A stretch of 64,000 nucleotides of DNA, taken from NCBI GenBank assembly GCA_052118425.1, contig JBQKHF010000015.1. The stretch is one strand, 5' to 3'. Positions 52,110 through 60,240 of the stretch are shown in pieces. Under the pieces are notes generated by a model that was not told the origin of the DNA, searched no databases, and worked only from the letters and a program-made list of their open reading frames with translations. Position 1 is the first letter of the stretch. Each line of letters opens with the position of its first letter. This DNA comes from Roseburia_C sp900315735. GTDB taxonomy: Bacteria > Bacillota > Clostridia > Lachnospirales > Lachnospiraceae. The position numbers and the translations under genes are program-made.

Positions 52110-52493
52110 ATGGAAGAATATAAAGATAAAGCATCTTTTGAAGAATTTTTTAAACAGAACTATGTACCACTGGATTATAAATCCATTCAAAATGAGATGC
52201 GGGAGGCAGCCGGAGATGGCTGGAGCCTTTTTACCGATGAATACAAATTCCGTGGAAAGATAGACAAGAAAGATTTTATTATGCATATGACAAGTGATGC
52301 TTACTGCACATTTGAAGAGATTGTGGAAAATGCAATTGATGAGCTAAACAGTGGAATCCTTGATATTGTAATGGAAATCGGAAATGAGATGGAATTCGAC
52401 AATGACACAGCGGAAATATATTTTGATACCATCGAAAAGCAGTTAAAGGAAATGTTAGATGCTCTTTATGATGATGTGCTGAAGGATTTGTAA
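52110..52493 (+). CDS. conserved hypothetical protein, 127 aa
   Basis: A 127-aa acidic soluble protein with no signal or membrane segment. It is predicted alpha-helical (EEFFKQNYVPLDYKSI, EIVENAIDELNSGI, IEKQLKEMLDALYDDVLKD). It begins 18 bases after mecA, has GAGGAATTGGA before the ATG, and shares its transcript; a strong terminator follows. The family is not recognised. Its position suggests some link to MecA, but no functional evidence is visible. Confidence 0.75.
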   Translation: MEEYKDKASFEEFFKQNYVPLDYKSIQNEMREAAGDGWSLFTDEYKFRGKIDKKDFIMHMTSDAYCTFEEIVENAIDELNSGILDIVMEIGNEMEFDNDTAEIYFDTIEKQLKEMLDALYDDVLKDL

Positions 52494-52520
52494 AAGCAGG
52501 TAAAAATAACAGTATTGCTC

Positions 52521-52565
52521 AAAAGACCCCGGAAGAACTATTAAATTGGTTCTTCCGGGGTTTCT
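52521..52565. terminator. bidirectional terminator between the mecA unit and proC
   Basis: Perfect 12-bp GC-rich stem CCCCGGAAGAAC/GTTCTTCCGGGG, with AAAAGA and TTTCTT on its two sides, between convergent genes. Confidence 0.92.
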
Positions 52566-52578
52566 TACGTTTTCAAAA

Positions 52579-53397
52579 TCAATCAGAAAGTTTGCTCATG
52601 GCACGGGATTTTTCAGAGCAGGCATTCTGGGCAGCAATTATGGTGCTGCGGAAGGAGCCTTCCTCTAATTTTGCCACAGCAGCAATGGTAGTTCCGGCCG
52701 GGGAGCAGACTGCATCCTTTAATTCGCCCGGATGCTTGCCGGTCTCTAATACCATCTTGGCTGCACCAAGAACGGACTGGGCGGCAAATTTATAAGCCTG
52801 GGCACGCGGCATGCCGTCATTAACGGCTGCATCAGCCATTGCTTCAATAAACATATAGACATAAGCCGGTGAGGAACCACTGACTCCGACTACAGCATCC
52901 ATAAGACTTTCCGGAACAATTTCTGCTTTACCAAAGCTTTCAAAGAGAGAGACAACCATTTTGGTTTCTTCTTCTGTGATATGCTCATTTGGGGTAATGG
53001 CAGACATGGCTTCCTGAACCATAGCCGGTGTATTTGGCATGGTACGAACCAGTTTGATATCTTTGCTGAACAGAGATTCAATCCGTGAAATGGTCTGTCC
53101 GGCAGCAATGGCAACGATGATTTTGTCATCCGTTACACTGTCTTTGATTTCTTTGATGACTGTTTCATAAAGATATGGTTTTACAGCAAGAAAAATAATA
53201 TCGGATTCTACTGCAACAGTCTCATTATCTAAAGTAGTGCGGATGCCATACTGCTTAGAAAGTGTATCCAGTGTGGCCTGAGTTTTCGCACTGGCAATCA
53301 GGTGGCTGGCAGGAACCAGACCGGAAGAAATGATTCCGCCAATCATGGCACGTCCCATATTACCGCTTCCGATAAAACCAATTTTTTTATCTAACAT
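52579..53397 (-). CDS. proC: pyrroline-5-carboxylate reductase
   Basis: A 272-aa NAD(P)H-dependent reductase. IGFIGSGNMGRAMIGG is the dinucleotide site. GVSGSSPAYVYMFIEAMADA and the C-terminal SPAGTTIAAVAKLEEG form the substrate pocket. It catalyses the last step of proline synthesis, P5C to proline. AAGGAG lies 8 bases before ATG 53397. No other proline genes are adjacent. Confidence 0.95.
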   Translation of the reverse strand: MLDKKIGFIGSGNMGRAMIGGIISSGLVPASHLIASAKTQATLDTLSKQYGIRTTLDNETVAVESDIIFLAVKPYLYETVIKEIKDSVTDDKIIVAIAAGQTISRIESLFSKDIKLVRTMPNTPAMVQEAMSAITPNEHITEEETKMVVSLFESFGKAEIVPESLMDAVVGVSGSSPAYVYMFIEAMADAAVNDGMPRAQAYKFAAQSVLGAAKMVLETGKHPGELKDAVCSPAGTTIAAVAKLEEGSFRSTIIAAQNACSEKSRAMSKLSD

Positions 53398-53478
53398 GAT
53401 GCATTCTCCTTTTATGAAAGGGGATATCCCAGATGCTACCGGAATATCCCCTTTGATATTGTCTAAGTATAAGTTCGA

Positions 53479-54273
53479 TTAGAAATCTGTTAAGTCAGCA
53501 GCTCTTCTCTCTAAGAAAGCGCTCATGCCTTCTTTCTTATCATGTGTAGAGCAGGTTACGCCGAACAGGTTAGCTTCCATTTCAACAGCGTTCTTGATAT
53601 CCATATCATATCCGTTGTTGATAGCAGCTTTTGCGATAGATACTGCATAGCTTCCTTTAGAGATGATTTTCTCTGCCATAGCTTTTGCAGTTGGCATTAA
53701 TTCTTCTTTTGCAACAACTTTGTTTACAAGTCCGATGCGGTATGCTTCGTTTGCATCGATGTTATCGCAGGTGAAGATCATTTCTTTTGCACGTCCCATA
53801 CCAACAAGACGGGCAAGTCTCTGTGTACCACCGAATCCTGGGATGATTCCAAGACCACATTCAGGCTGTCCGAATACTGCGTTGTCAGAAGCAATACGGA
53901 TATCACATGCCATAGAGATTTCGCATCCGCCACCTAAAGCGAATCCGTTAACAGCAGCGATAGTTACCTGTCTCATATTCATTAATTTAAAGAATGGAAC
54001 AGAAGCTTTCATACCGAATGCTCTTGCTTCAGCAGCAGAGAAGTTAACCATCTCAGCGATGTCAGCACCAGCAACGAAAGATTTGAATTCGTTACCTTTC
54101 TTATCTGCACCACCGGTTAAGATAACGACTTTGATATCGTCTCTTCCTTCAATTTCGGTAAGAACAGTGTTCAGTTCATCCAATGTTTCGGAATTCAATG
54201 CGTTTAATGCTGCAGGTCTTGTAATAGTAAGAACTGCAATTTCGTTTTCAACTGTTAAAGTTAAGTTGTTCAT
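53479..54273 (-). CDS. enoyl-CoA hydratase/isomerase (crotonase) family protein
   Basis: A 264-aa crotonase. The oxyanion-hole parts are KSFVAGADIAEM and NGFALGGGCEISMACD. Both catalytic glutamates are in place: one in GGGCEISMA and one in FGQPECGLGIIPGFGG. In Clostridia such enzymes often act as 3-hydroxybutyryl-CoA dehydratase (Crt) of the butyrate pathway. None of the other butyrate genes is adjacent here, so the substrate is not certain. GGAGGG lies 8 bases before ATG 54273, which is preferred to the in-frame ATG at 54354. Codon use is markedly optimised, suggesting high expression. Confidence 0.9.
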   Translation of the reverse strand: MNNLTLTVENEIAVLTITRPAALNALNSETLDELNTVLTEIEGRDDIKVVILTGGADKKGNEFKSFVAGADIAEMVNFSAAEARAFGMKASVPFFKLMNMRQVTIAAVNGFALGGGCEISMACDIRIASDNAVFGQPECGLGIIPGFGGTQRLARLVGMGRAKEMIFTCDNIDANEAYRIGLVNKVVAKEELMPTAKAMAEKIISKGSYAVSIAKAAINNGYDMDIKNAVEMEANLFGVTCSTHDKKEGMSAFLERRAADLTDF

Positions 54274-54325
54274 GAAATAGGACCCTCCTGATTGATAAAT
54301 TATTAACAATGTTTCAATACCTATA

Positions 54326-54354
54326 ATGGTATAACTTTTGGTGGGATTTGTCAA
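54326..54354 (-). promoter_or_regulatory. promoter of the crotonase gene
   Basis: On the minus strand TTGACA, a 17-base spacer and TACCAT, about 55 bases upstream of the start codon and outside the large palindrome. A TATAGG overlapping downstream may be an alternative -10. Confidence 0.5.
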
Positions 54355-54401
54355 TAAAAACTGGTATTTTGCAGGGATTGTGCTACAATAGGAAAAGACT
54401 T

Positions 54402-54936
54402 GTCATGTGATTACGCAATGGTTTTTGTGAGGAAGAGGATTTTAGGAATTTTAAGCAGCTTTTCTATAAGATTTTTTATTGAAAGCAGAATGTATACAAT
54501 TCTTAAAAGTGCTTTTTTCTTATTGTTGTCTGTTTTGCCACCTGCTTTGACTGGATGCCTTCTATGGTCCGCCTGTTACGGATATCTAAGGCACCTTTAA
54601 GCAGCTCTAGGCATTTCTGCTTACAAAGCTGTTTTTCCGGCAACCGGCGCATAGTCACGTCCGTGCTCCAATGCGCCTTCCTGGCACATCCATGTGCCAG
54701 GATTGCCAGTTGACAAAAGAAATGCCAAGAGCTGCTAACAAGGCACCTAAATGATATCCTTATTCAGGCGAACCCTAGAAGGCATACTGTCAAACATTGG
54801 AAAAACGGGCATTATCCCAAGAGAAAAAAGCACTTTTGTAGAATTGTGGCATTCTGATTTCTAAAAAGGCTATAGAAAAGCTGCTTAAAATTCGAAAACC
54901 ACTGCTTCTAAAAAAATAATTGCGTAATTACATGAC
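54402..54936. repeat. 535-bp imperfect palindrome between divergent genes
   Basis: The left end GTCATGTGATTACGCAAT is the reverse complement (one mismatch) of the right end. Pairing continues inward through long blocks: GAATTTTAAGCAGCTTTTCTATA, shown as its core TTTTAAGCAGCTTTTCTATA; AAAAGTGCTTTTTTCT; ATGCCTTCTA.GG; GGATATC; AGCAGCTCT.GGCATTTC. The arms end near 54617 and 54719. The ~100-base apex has further hairpins: GGCGCAT/ATGCGCC, and CCTGGCACAT/ATGTGCCAGG at 54680-54701. Flanks AAGACTT and AGGACTT could be a target duplication. No ORF is credible inside. It may be a MITE-like element or a large structured RNA. Confidence 0.85.
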
Positions 54937-54965
54937 AGGACTTGTACAAAGTGAGGTCAATGAAA

Positions 54966-56135
54966 ATGAAAGATACAAAATCATACTTATCAAAAATCGT
55001 ACAGGATATGCCGGACTCCGGAATCAAGGATTTCTTTGATGTGGCAAATACCATGGAAGGGGCATTGTCACTGGGTGTAGGCGAACCGGATTTTCCGACA
55101 CCGGAGCATGTAAGAGAGGCAGCAATTGCTTCTATAAAAAAAGGCGATACCAAATACACCGATAACCGCGGAACGGTAGAACTGCGTGCAGCGGCAGCGG
55201 ATTATCTGACAAAATTTGATTTGCATTATGATAAACAGGACGAAATACTGATTACCATGGGAGCCAGCGAAGGAATTGATTTAGCTCTTCGGACACTGGT
55301 GAATCCGGGAGAGGAAGTCTTAGTGGCAGAACCTTCCTATGTTTCCTATATTCCATGTATTGAATTATGTGGCGGTGTTCCGGTATCATTAAAATTAAGA
55401 GCAGAAAATAAATTCCGTCTGACCAAAGAACAGTTAGAGGAAAAGATAACAGAGAAATCCAAAGTCTTACTGATTTCCTATCCGAACAATCCGACTGGAG
55501 CAATTATGGAAAAGGAAGATTTGGAGGCAATCGCTGAAGTGGTAAAGGAACATGATTTATTTGTAATTACCGATGAAATCTATGCAGAATTAACCTATGG
55601 CAAGAAACATGTTTCCATTGCATCTCTTCCGGGGATGTATGAGCGCTGCGTCGTATTAAACGGATTTTCCAAAGCATTTGCCATGACCGGATGGCGTATG
55701 GGAATTGCGGCAGGACCAAAGGATGTTATTTTCCATATGAATAAAATACATCAGTTTACGACCATGTCAGCAGGAACCACCAGCCAGTATGCGGCATTGG
55801 AAGCATTGACCAGTCCGGTGAGAGATGAAGAGATTGCAGTCATGCGGGAAGAATATGATGCCAGAAGAACACTGATGGTAGAGGGCTTCCGTAAGATGGG
55901 ATTATCCGTTGCAGAACCGGAAGGCGCATTCTATGTATTCCCTGACATCCGTAAAACAGGACTTACCAGCGAAGAATTCTGTAACCGCCTGTTGCAGGAA
56001 CAGAAGGTAGCCGTTATCCCGGGAAATGCCTTCGGTACATGCGGAGAAGGCTTTGTACGATGCTCCTATGCATATTCGCAGGATGTCATTCGTGCCTGCT
56101 TAGAGAAAATTGCAAAATTCGTCGCGCAGTTCTAA
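54966..56135 (+). CDS. pyridoxal-phosphate aminotransferase, class I/II
   Basis: A 389-aa fold-type I aminotransferase. SLGVGEPDFPTP, the TDNRGTVELRAAAADYL segment, SYPNNPTGAIM, VITDEIYAELTYG and the PLP-lysine motif NGFSKAFAMTGWRMG are all present. It is closest in style to aspartate or PatA-like aminotransferases of Firmicutes; the amino donor is not determinable. ATG 54966 has GTGAGG nine bases upstream; ATG 54960 would leave three bases and is less likely. The start codon is only 30 bases from the end of the large palindrome, so the promoter must lie in or beyond that element. Confidence 0.9.
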   Translation: MKDTKSYLSKIVQDMPDSGIKDFFDVANTMEGALSLGVGEPDFPTPEHVREAAIASIKKGDTKYTDNRGTVELRAAAADYLTKFDLHYDKQDEILITMGASEGIDLALRTLVNPGEEVLVAEPSYVSYIPCIELCGGVPVSLKLRAENKFRLTKEQLEEKITEKSKVLLISYPNNPTGAIMEKEDLEAIAEVVKEHDLFVITDEIYAELTYGKKHVSIASLPGMYERCVVLNGFSKAFAMTGWRMGIAAGPKDVIFHMNKIHQFTTMSAGTTSQYAALEALTSPVRDEEIAVMREEYDARRTLMVEGFRKMGLSVAEPEGAFYVFPDIRKTGLTSEEFCNRLLQEQKVAVIPGNAFGTCGEGFVRCSYAYSQDVIRACLEKIAKFVAQF

Positions 56136-56186
56136 AAGTGAAAGAACATTATGAGATGAATTTGATTTACGTGAGTAGATAGCATT

Positions 56187-56335
56187 GCGGATAAAATATC
56201 CGGACAGTCCGTTAAGTAAGGATGCCTGATAAAGGCGGTTGCCAGCAAAGACAGTATCCCTTCGAAATTCTTAGTGCGCCTTATCGTCTTTATGTGGCAT
56301 CTGAACGTAACGGACTGCCGGGATATTATCGTAAC
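56187..56335. repeat. 149-bp imperfect palindrome upstream of mutY
   Basis: The left arm GCGGATAAAATATCCGGACAGTCCGTTA-AGTAAGGATGCC (here broken for length: GCGGATAAAATATCC, CAGTCCGTTA, GATGCC, ATAAAG) pairs with the right arm read backwards (GATAATATCCCGG, CAGTCCGTTA, GATGCC, ATAAAG). It fills most of the 271-base gap. It is too long and irregular for a simple terminator, and there is no T-run. Confidence 0.72.
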
Positions 56336-56406
56336 TGAATTTCCAACACCCCATACAACTGTGCTCCCACGAAACAAAAATAGAAATAGAAACAGAAAGA
56401 GGAACC

Positions 56407-57495
56407 ATGAGAGAACCATTTGACCTGACAACCCTGATAGACCCATTATTAGACTGGTTTAAAGACCATGCCAGAGTGTTGCCCTGGCGGGATGAGCCGA
56501 CCCCATACCGGGTGTGGGTGTCTGAAATCATGCTTCAGCAGACCAGAGTGGAAGCAGTAAAACCGTACTTTGAGCGATTCTTAAAGGAACTGCCGGATGT
56601 GGCAGCGTTGGCGGACTGCCCGGAGGAGAAGTTGCTGAAGCTCTGGGAAGGACTTGGATATTATAACCGGGTGAGAAATATGCAGATTGCAGCACAGACG
56701 GTCATGGAAGAGCATCATGGAAAGCTTCCGGCAGATTATGAGGCCTTGACCAGGTTAAAAGGAATCGGTCATTATACGGCAGGAGCCATCGCATCTATCG
56801 CATTTGGCATTCCGGTACCGGCGGTGGACGGAAATGTGCTCCGTGTCATATCCCGGGTAACAGAGGATGATGCGGATATCATGAAAGCATCGGTGCGGAC
56901 AGCAATGGAGAAAGACTTATTGGAAATTATGCCGGAAAACAGGGCAGGAGCTTTTAATCAGGCACTGATGGAGCTTGGCGCAACGGTATGTCTTCCTAAT
57001 GGTGCACCTTTATGCGAAGCATGTCCATGGAAAGAACTCTGCCGGGCACAAAAGAGCGGACGCTGGAGAGAACTTCCGGTAAAGAGCAAGGCAAAGGCAA
57101 GAAGGATAGAGGACAGAACAGTTCTTGTTATAAAGGCAGAGGATAAGGTCCTTTTGCATAAGAGGGCCAACAGGGGACTTCTGGCAGGACTCTATGAGTT
57201 CCCAAATGTAGAAGGACATCTTAAAGAAGAGGAAGTCATTACCTATCTTAAGGAAATGGGATTGTCACCGATTCGTCTGAAAAAATTAGAGGACAGCAAG
57301 CATATCTTTTCCCATATTGAATGGCACATGACAGGATATGCAGTGCAGATCGATGAGACAGAGCAGGAGTATCAGAATATGCTCTTTGTGGATGTAAAAG
57401 AAACGGAAGAGCAGTATCCGATTCCGGCGGCATTTTCCCGGTACACTGGATATATGAACATTCGTCTTGGAAATGACAGATATAAGGAAGAATAG
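56407..57495 (+). CDS. mutY: A/G-specific adenine glycosylase
   Basis: A 362-aa base-excision repair enzyme that removes adenine mispaired with 8-oxoguanine. The catalytic Glu is in LQQTRVE. The helix-hairpin-helix LKGIGHYTAGAIASIAFG is followed by the active Asp in VPAVDGNVLRV. Four cysteines of the Fe-S cluster are in CLPNGAPLCEACPWKELC. A C-terminal Nudix-like domain (about 235-360) reads 8-oxoG. AGAGGAACC precedes the ATG. A strong terminator follows. Confidence 0.96.
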   Translation: MREPFDLTTLIDPLLDWFKDHARVLPWRDEPTPYRVWVSEIMLQQTRVEAVKPYFERFLKELPDVAALADCPEEKLLKLWEGLGYYNRVRNMQIAAQTVMEEHHGKLPADYEALTRLKGIGHYTAGAIASIAFGIPVPAVDGNVLRVISRVTEDDADIMKASVRTAMEKDLLEIMPENRAGAFNQALMELGATVCLPNGAPLCEACPWKELCRAQKSGRWRELPVKSKAKARRIEDRTVLVIKAEDKVLLHKRANRGLLAGLYEFPNVEGHLKEEEVITYLKEMGLSPIRLKKLEDSKHIFSHIEWHMTGYAVQIDETEQEYQNMLFVDVKETEEQYPIPAAFSRYTGYMNIRLGNDRYKEE

Positions 57496-57519
57496 CAGAA
57501 AAGCCATAGAAAAAAGAGG

Positions 57520-57545
57520 GAGCCGGTGATTATCACCGGCCTTTC
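57520..57545 (+). terminator. terminator after mutY
   Basis: Perfect 9-bp stem GCCGGTGAT/ATCACCGGC with almost no loop, followed by CTTTC. The remaining spacer to 57842 (about 297 bases) holds two more small hairpins, GTGTT/AACAC near 57571 and ACCTTGCA/TGCAAGGT at 57599-57619, and otherwise only AT-rich sequence. Confidence 0.8.
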
Positions 57546-57779
57546 ATATGAAAAAGATTTTTTATGGTAAGTGTTAAAAACACTATTTTTTGGGAGGAAC
57601 CTTGCATCAGCTGCAAGGTCTATGAAAAAAATAAAAATTATCGCTTTTTTCTTTCTCAGCTTAGTTATAGTATAAAAGCAGAATGTGAAAACAATATGCC
57701 CGGATTGTTAGAAGGCTGTAAATAAAATATGAATAAATTGTAAACGAAGTGCCTTAAAGAAATCCTAAGAAAAAATGAA

Positions 57780-57808
57780 TTGGAAAACAAATAACAAATG
57801 TGTATAAT
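57780..57808 (+). promoter_or_regulatory. promoter of the glf operon
   Basis: TTGGAA, a 17-base spacer and TATAAT at 57803-57808, 34 bases upstream of the start codon; GGGGAAGGAGAAC is the ribosome binding site. Confidence 0.75.
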
Positions 57809-57842
57809 TGAATAAGGATTACCAAGGGGAAGGAGAACATAA

Positions 57843-58988
57843 ATGTACGACAGCATTGTAATCGGAGCCGGAATCGCCGGCAGTGTAGCCGCAAGAAGAC
57901 TGGCAGAAGAAGGAAAACAGAAGGTTCTTTTACTGGAACGGAGAAACCATATTGCAGGAAACTGCTTTGACAAACCGGACGAACATGGCATTGTAATACA
58001 TGAATACGGTCCACATATTTTTCATACGAATAAAGAGGAGGTATATCAGTATCTTTCGAGATTTACAGACTGGTATTTCTTCGGACATGAGGTAGTGGCA
58101 AATGTGCATGGAACACTGATTCCGGTGCCATTTAATCTGAATACTTTACATATGGTTTATGAGAAGGAGCAGGCAGACCGGTTAGAGCAGAAGCTGATTG
58201 CTGCATATGGAGAGGGAAGCCGTGTTCCAATTATGAAATTACGGGAAAATGAAGATGCAGATATCCGGAAAATTGCGGATTATGTATACGAAAATGTTTT
58301 CCTTTATTATACGATGAAGCAGTGGGGACAGAAGCCGGAGGAGATAAGCCCGGAAGTAACAGGACGTGTGCCGGTGCTGATTTCCTATGATAACAGATAT
58401 TTTCAGGATAAATATCAGGGTATGCCAAAGGACGGTTATACCGCAATGTTTGAAAAGATGTTAGACCATCCGGATATTGAGGTGAGAACCGGAGTGGATG
58501 CCGGAGAGGTACTGAAATTTGCAGAGAATGGCATTTATTTTGACGGAAAGAAATTCGAAGGAAATGTCATTTATACCGGAGCACTGGATGAGCTGTTTGC
58601 ATGCTGTTATGGAAGACTTCCATATCGTTCCCTCCGCTTTGATTTTGAATATTATGACAAACCGGATTACCAGGGACACAGCGTTGTAAATTATACCGTA
58701 AGCGAGGATTATACCAGAATTACGGAATTTAAGTATCTGACCGGGCAGCAGGCAGACGGAACCACGATTGTAAAGGAATATCCATTTGCATACAGTGGAG
58801 CAGAAGGTGAGATTCCTTACTATGCCATTTTAAATGAAGAAAATCAGGCATTGTATGAAAAGTATAAAGCATTAACCGGAAAGTATCCGAACATGCATCT
58901 TTTGGGAAGACTGGCAGAATACAAATATTACAATATTGATGCCATGACAGAGAAAGCATTAGAGCTTACAGCAGAACTTTTAAAATAA
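57843..58988 (+). CDS. glf: UDP-galactopyranose mutase
   Basis: A 381-aa flavoenzyme. GAGIAGSVAARRLAEEG is the FAD-binding GxGxxG motif. GNCFDKPDEHGIVIHEYGPH, HIFHTN and the YFQDKYQGMPKDGY active-site region follow the standard Glf order. It interconverts UDP-galactopyranose and UDP-galactofuranose, the donor for galactofuranose in surface glycans. It is followed after 32 bases by a glycosyltransferase, which could use this donor. Confidence 0.95.
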   Translation: MYDSIVIGAGIAGSVAARRLAEEGKQKVLLLERRNHIAGNCFDKPDEHGIVIHEYGPHIFHTNKEEVYQYLSRFTDWYFFGHEVVANVHGTLIPVPFNLNTLHMVYEKEQADRLEQKLIAAYGEGSRVPIMKLRENEDADIRKIADYVYENVFLYYTMKQWGQKPEEISPEVTGRVPVLISYDNRYFQDKYQGMPKDGYTAMFEKMLDHPDIEVRTGVDAGEVLKFAENGIYFDGKKFEGNVIYTGALDELFACCYGRLPYRSLRFDFEYYDKPDYQGHSVVNYTVSEDYTRITEFKYLTGQQADGTTIVKEYPFAYSGAEGEIPYYAILNEENQALYEKYKALTGKYPNMHLLGRLAEYKYYNIDAMTEKALELTAELLK

Positions 58989-59020
58989 AACGTTTTAGGA
59001 AAAACGATTGGAGAAGAAAA

Positions 59021-60037
59021 ATGAAATTATTATCAGTAACTATTCCGTGCTACAATTCACAGGACTATATGGAGCACTGCATCAAGACACTGTTGACCGG
59101 AGGCGAGGACGTCGAAATTTTGATCGTAGATGACGGCTCAAAGGATGCCACTGCAGAGATTGCAGACAGTTATCAGAAGAAATATCCTACCATTATCAAA
59201 GCAATTCATCAGGAAAATGGCGGACATGGTGCAGCGGTAAATACCGGTATCGCCAATGCAACCGGACTTTATTTTAAAGTAGTAGACAGTGATGACTGGG
59301 TAGATGAGGAGAGTTATCATAAGATTCTTGCAAAATTAAGAAAAATTGTAGGTGGAAGCACTACACTTGATATGTTTATCAGCAACTTCGTATATGAGAA
59401 GCAGGGTGCAACCCATAAGAAAGTCATGAAATATACCAGAATGTTCCCGGAGGATGAAATCTTTACCTGGTCTGATGTAAGACATATTAGCAAGGGACAT
59501 TATATTCTGATGCATTCCGTTATTTACCGTACCCAGTTATTAAAGGATTGCGGACTGGAACTGCCAAGACATACCTTCTATGTGGATAATCTTTTTGTAT
59601 ACAATCCATTGCCATACGTAAAGACTATGTATTACATGAATGTGGATTTCTACCGTTATTTTATCGGAAGGGAAGACCAGTCTGTCAATGAAACGGTTAT
59701 GATTGGAAGAATTGACCAGCAGATTAAGGTAAATAAACTGATGATAGAAGAAGTGAATTTGTGGAAAATTGCAAATCCGAAATTGAGAAAATACATGTTT
59801 AATTACCTTGAGATTATTACTGTGGTATCTACGGTGCTGTGTTTACGTTCCGAGACAGAAGAGAATCTGATGAAAAAGCGGGAACTGTGGTCTTATATCA
59901 AAGATTATGACCTTCGCCTTTTCCACCATTTGAGAAGAGGAATTTTAGGACAGTCTATGAATCTGCCGGGCAAGGGAGGAAGAAAGATTTCCGTTGCAGC
60001 ATATAAGCTGACCCAGAAGATTGTAGGATTTAACTAA
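59021..60037 (+). CDS. family 2 glycosyltransferase
   Basis: A 338-aa GT-A fold enzyme. TIPCYNSQDYMEHCIKTLL opens the fold, VDDGSKDAT is the nucleotide-sugar site, and VDSDDWVDEESY is the DxD metal motif. There are no membrane helices. It transfers a sugar from a nucleotide donor; the adjacency to glf suggests a role in a galactofuranose-containing surface polymer, but the acceptor is not known. A GGAGAAGAAAA site precedes ATG 59021. A terminator follows. Confidence 0.9.
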   Translation: MKLLSVTIPCYNSQDYMEHCIKTLLTGGEDVEILIVDDGSKDATAEIADSYQKKYPTIIKAIHQENGGHGAAVNTGIANATGLYFKVVDSDDWVDEESYHKILAKLRKIVGGSTTLDMFISNFVYEKQGATHKKVMKYTRMFPEDEIFTWSDVRHISKGHYILMHSVIYRTQLLKDCGLELPRHTFYVDNLFVYNPLPYVKTMYYMNVDFYRYFIGREDQSVNETVMIGRIDQQIKVNKLMIEEVNLWKIANPKLRKYMFNYLEIITVVSTVLCLRSETEENLMKKRELWSYIKDYDLRLFHHLRRGILGQSMNLPGKGGRKISVAAYKLTQKIVGFN

Positions 60038-60094
60038 GCTGAGTATAATATAAAATACAAATTGTATAAAAATACATAAGAAAATGCATAAACC

Positions 60095-60143
60095 AACGCA
60101 TATTGTGAAAAAGAAAAATACTTTTTGCAATATGCGTTTTTTT
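60095..60143 (+). terminator. terminator of the glf operon
   Basis: Long stem AACGCATATTG.GAAAAAG/CTTTTT.CAATATGCGTT followed by a run of T. Confidence 0.9.
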
Positions 60144-60240
60144 AATAGTAAAAAGCATAACAGTGTGATATGATGAATAAGTAAACCAATTGATATATGA
60201 CGGAAAACCGGCATACATGTGCATTGCACAGGGAGAATAG

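Noticed and set aside
54400..54600. 66-aa ORF within the left arm of the large palindrome
   Set aside because: No ribosome binding site, composition follows the palindrome, and it has no counterpart in a sensible reading of the other arm.
57622..57675. 17-codon hydrophobic reading frame (MKKIKIIAFFF...) before glf
   Set aside because: It follows a hairpin rather than a clear ribosome binding site, and is too short to support without conservation data.
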